A stretch of 64,000 nt of DNA, taken from assembly GCF_001428625.1 (NCBI RefSeq), contig NZ_LMIE01000003.1, forward strand, positions 63,378 to 127,377, in the 5' to 3' direction. The notes below the pieces were generated by a model. That model saw nothing but the letters and a program-made list of their open reading frames with translations. It made no database searches and was not told the origin of the DNA. The position numbers and the translations under genes were made by a program. Below, in pieces: positions 62,537 through 64,000 of this stretch (the stretch's first letter is position 1; each line of letters starts with the position of its first letter). The DNA is from Hydrogenophaga sp. Root209 (GTDB lineage: Bacteria; Pseudomonadota; Gammaproteobacteria; Burkholderiales; Burkholderiaceae_C).

Positions 62537-63715
62537 CTATGCGCCGTCCGCATGCGGCGCCTGAGCGAAGCGCAGAATGTCCGCGCGGTGTTGGTCAAGC
62601 TGCGGCACAGCGGGCAACCGGGCCGGGTAGCCACATGTCGAGAGCAGAATGGGTGTCACGGGCGCACGTTGTCCGCCCGCTCCCTCGATCTCGGCCATGA
62701 CGCCACGACTGACGACCTGCGAATCCGCCAACATGGCCGCCACATCGTTGAGCGGACCAGCGGGAACGCCAGCAGCATCGAGCAGGGCGAGCCAATGTGC
62801 CACTGGCGCAGTGACCAGCACGCGCTCGATCACCGCCTTGAGATCGGCCTGGTGGCGAACACGCTGCGCTCTTTCAGAGAACCGTGCGTCCTGCTGCAGC
62901 TCGGGCTGGCCCAGCACTCTGGCGAGGCTGGCGAACAGGTGGTCGGAGCCCGCCGCAATCACCAGGTGCCCATCGGCCGCATGAAACGAATCAAAGGGAG
63001 CGGTGCCCGGGTGGCGCGAGCCGAGCGGTCCAGGTGAAACGCCCGAACACCAGTACTCAGGAATGGCCCCTTCAAGCAGGGCAATCTGGGTCTCCAGCAT
63101 CGACACATCGACATGGCAGCCTCGACCCGTTCGTTCGCGTTGCAACAATGCCGCCTGTATGCCGTTGCAGGCGAACAGCGCCGCAGAAAGATCACCGATG
63201 GACGAGCCCACCCGCACTGGCTCCGCGTCCGGGTGGCCCGTGATGCTCATCATGCCGCTCATGCCCTGCACCACCACGTCGTACGCTGCGCGGGTTCGGT
63301 AGGGGCCGGTCTGCCCGAAACCCGAAATGGACGCCAGCACCAGTGCCGGGTGCCGCGCTGACAACCACTCGTATCCGTAGCCCATCTTGTCCAGAACGCC
63401 CGGTCGGAAATTTTCCACCAGCACGTCGGAACGCGGCAGCAACTGCTCGAACACAGTCCGATCGGCGGGCTGCTTCAGGTCGAGCGCAATCGATTCTTTG
63501 CCCCGGTTGATGGCCGCAAAGTAGGCCGATCTGCCGTCAGCACCCATGGGCAGAAAATGCCGGGCCTCGTCACCGCCGTTGGGCAGCTCGACCTTGATCA
63601 CGCGGGCGCCCAGGTCGCAAAGCATCATCGTGCAGTACGGCCCTGACAGCACCCGGCTCAGATCCAGCACCACCAGGCCGGCCAACGGTCCATCGCCTTC
63701 GCGATTCTTCAACAT
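62537..63715 (-). CDS. CaiB/BaiF (family III) CoA-transferase, second copy
   Basis: A 392-residue relative of the preceding gene, first in the cluster. The N-terminal motif is LVVLDLSRVLSGPYCTMMLC and VIKVELPNGGDEA. The catalytic Asp is in RAAYDVVVQGMSGMMSITG, followed by DAEPVRVGSSIGDL. The ATG at 63715 has GGAG eight bases upstream; an in-frame start at 63748 is also possible. The 95-base gap to the next CoA-transferase could hold another control element. The promoter for the whole minus-strand cluster should lie at 63716-63891, shared with the divergent fumarase-like gene. Confidence 0.9.
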   Translation of the reverse strand: MLKNREGDGPLAGLVVLDLSRVLSGPYCTMMLCDLGARVIKVELPNGGDEARHFLPMGADGRSAYFAAINRGKESIALDLKQPADRTVFEQLLPRSDVLVENFRPGVLDKMGYGYEWLSARHPALVLASISGFGQTGPYRTRAAYDVVVQGMSGMMSITGHPDAEPVRVGSSIGDLSAALFACNGIQAALLQRERTGRGCHVDVSMLETQIALLEGAIPEYWCSGVSPGPLGSRHPGTAPFDSFHAADGHLVIAAGSDHLFASLARVLGQPELQQDARFSERAQRVRHQADLKAVIERVLVTAPVAHWLALLDAAGVPAGPLNDVAAMLADSQVVSRGVMAEIEGAGGQRAPVTPILLSTCGYPARLPAVPQLDQHRADILRFAQAPHADGA

Positions 63716-63891
63716 GCTGTGTCTCCAATATCTGGGGGCCATGCTCACCAGCTATCGGCTGTGCCACAACATCCATGAGCGCAAAGCTGTTATGTCGGCA
63801 TCGCGAGGTCGTCCATTCACTCGACATGCGACATAGCAGGTTTGCCAAAGCGCCCAACACGGCCGCCATGGCGCTTCCTACACTGAGCACC

Positions 63892-64000
63892 ATGCCGATA
63901 TCCTCAGAGACCATCAAGACCGTCACCGCACAGCTGTACGACCGTGCGCTGCGCGGCATTCCCGAGGACGCCGAAGCTGCCCTGCGCTCAGCAAGCCTCA
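63892..64000 (+). CDS. Class I fumarase/L(+)-tartrate dehydratase-like, 3' end outside window
   Basis: Only the first 36 codons are visible (ISSETIKTVTAQLYDRALRG, then IPEDAEAALRSA). This resembles the N-terminal helical start of class I fumarases and L-tartrate dehydratase alpha subunits, 4Fe-4S enzymes that hydrate or dehydrate dicarboxylates; the iron-sulfur cysteines would come later. It is divergent from the CoA-transferase cluster, so it may process a dicarboxylate from that pathway. The identification rests on a short stretch. Confidence 0.55.
   Translation, partial: MPISSETIKTVTAQLYDRALRGIPEDAEAALRSASL

Noticed and set aside
63788-63836. ATGTCG near 63792 and CGACAT copies near 63825-63834 in the last intergenic region
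   Set aside because: Suggestive of an operator for the divergent right-end genes, but arms are only six bases and spacing is irregular.
1-64000. CRISPR arrays, tRNA, rRNA, prophage or integrase-flanked island
   Set aside because: No regularly spaced short repeats, no tRNA-like cloverleaf with CCA region, no integrase, terminase or capsid genes were seen.

Overview
The window looks like chromosomal DNA of a high-GC betaproteobacterium. Several orphan Bug/TctC-type periplasmic binding proteins, CaiB/BaiF CoA-transferases, a PEP-CTERM protein and a PACE efflux protein together point to the Comamonadaceae, with a Hydrogenophaga-like genus as my best guess. That is inference from gene content; no rRNA or other taxonomic marker is present. 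I saw no tRNA or rRNA genes, CRISPR array, prophage or intact insertion sequence.

Layout, left to right. Positions 2-3742 hold the end of a chemotaxis receptor, a possible Bug-gene tail, a methyltransferase, a divergent LysR regulator and a MarR regulator. Positions 3843-8850 form a probable operon of two Bug binding proteins, a formylglycine-type sulfatase and a SulP permease, divergent from the MarR gene; it suggests use of a sulfate ester. Positions 9077-21939 are a 13-kb signalling block: a lone receiver, a 1713-residue hybrid kinase with CHASE, PAS, REC and HPt domains, a receiver-kinase, a 1605-residue hybrid kinase on the other strand and another receiver-kinase. None of them carries a DNA-binding or cyclic-di-GMP output domain. 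Positions 22088-24616 carry two ornithine-cyclodeaminase-family genes around an Lrp/AsnC regulator.

Positions 24703-31188 are mixed accessory genes: a PEP-CTERM protein, a LysR/class II aldolase pair, a Cys-repeat secreted protein, an MFS carrier, and a LysR regulator divergent from a PACE exporter. Positions 31199-35059 pair a MocR regulator with a multihaem cytochrome gene and a thioredoxin, separated by a strong palindromic operator. Positions 35522-35789 are a 268-bp palindromic element that can fold as a three-way cloverleaf. Positions 35794-38579 are a SDR-MATE unit with a TetR gene and two matching operators. A second chemotaxis receptor, a DnaQ-like exonuclease and a methyltransferase follow.

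Positions 42232-51406 contain catabolic units controlled by two tail-to-tail AraC genes: BKACE, TauD dioxygenase and quinone reductase on one side; Bug protein, acyl-CoA ligase and YeiH-type exporter on the other, with a signal-peptide-only reading frame left before the ligase. gdhA (51816-53159) is followed by an IS1182-like transposase remnant. Positions 55417-63715 are a seven-gene minus-strand catabolic cluster: two CoA-transferases, a fused double acyl-CoA dehydrogenase, an alpha/beta-hydrolase without its nucleophile, MaoC hydratase, Bug protein and D-2-hydroxyacid dehydrogenase. It probably imports an acid, activates it to a CoA ester and runs a beta-oxidation-like sequence. The window ends inside a class I fumarase/tartrate dehydratase-like gene.
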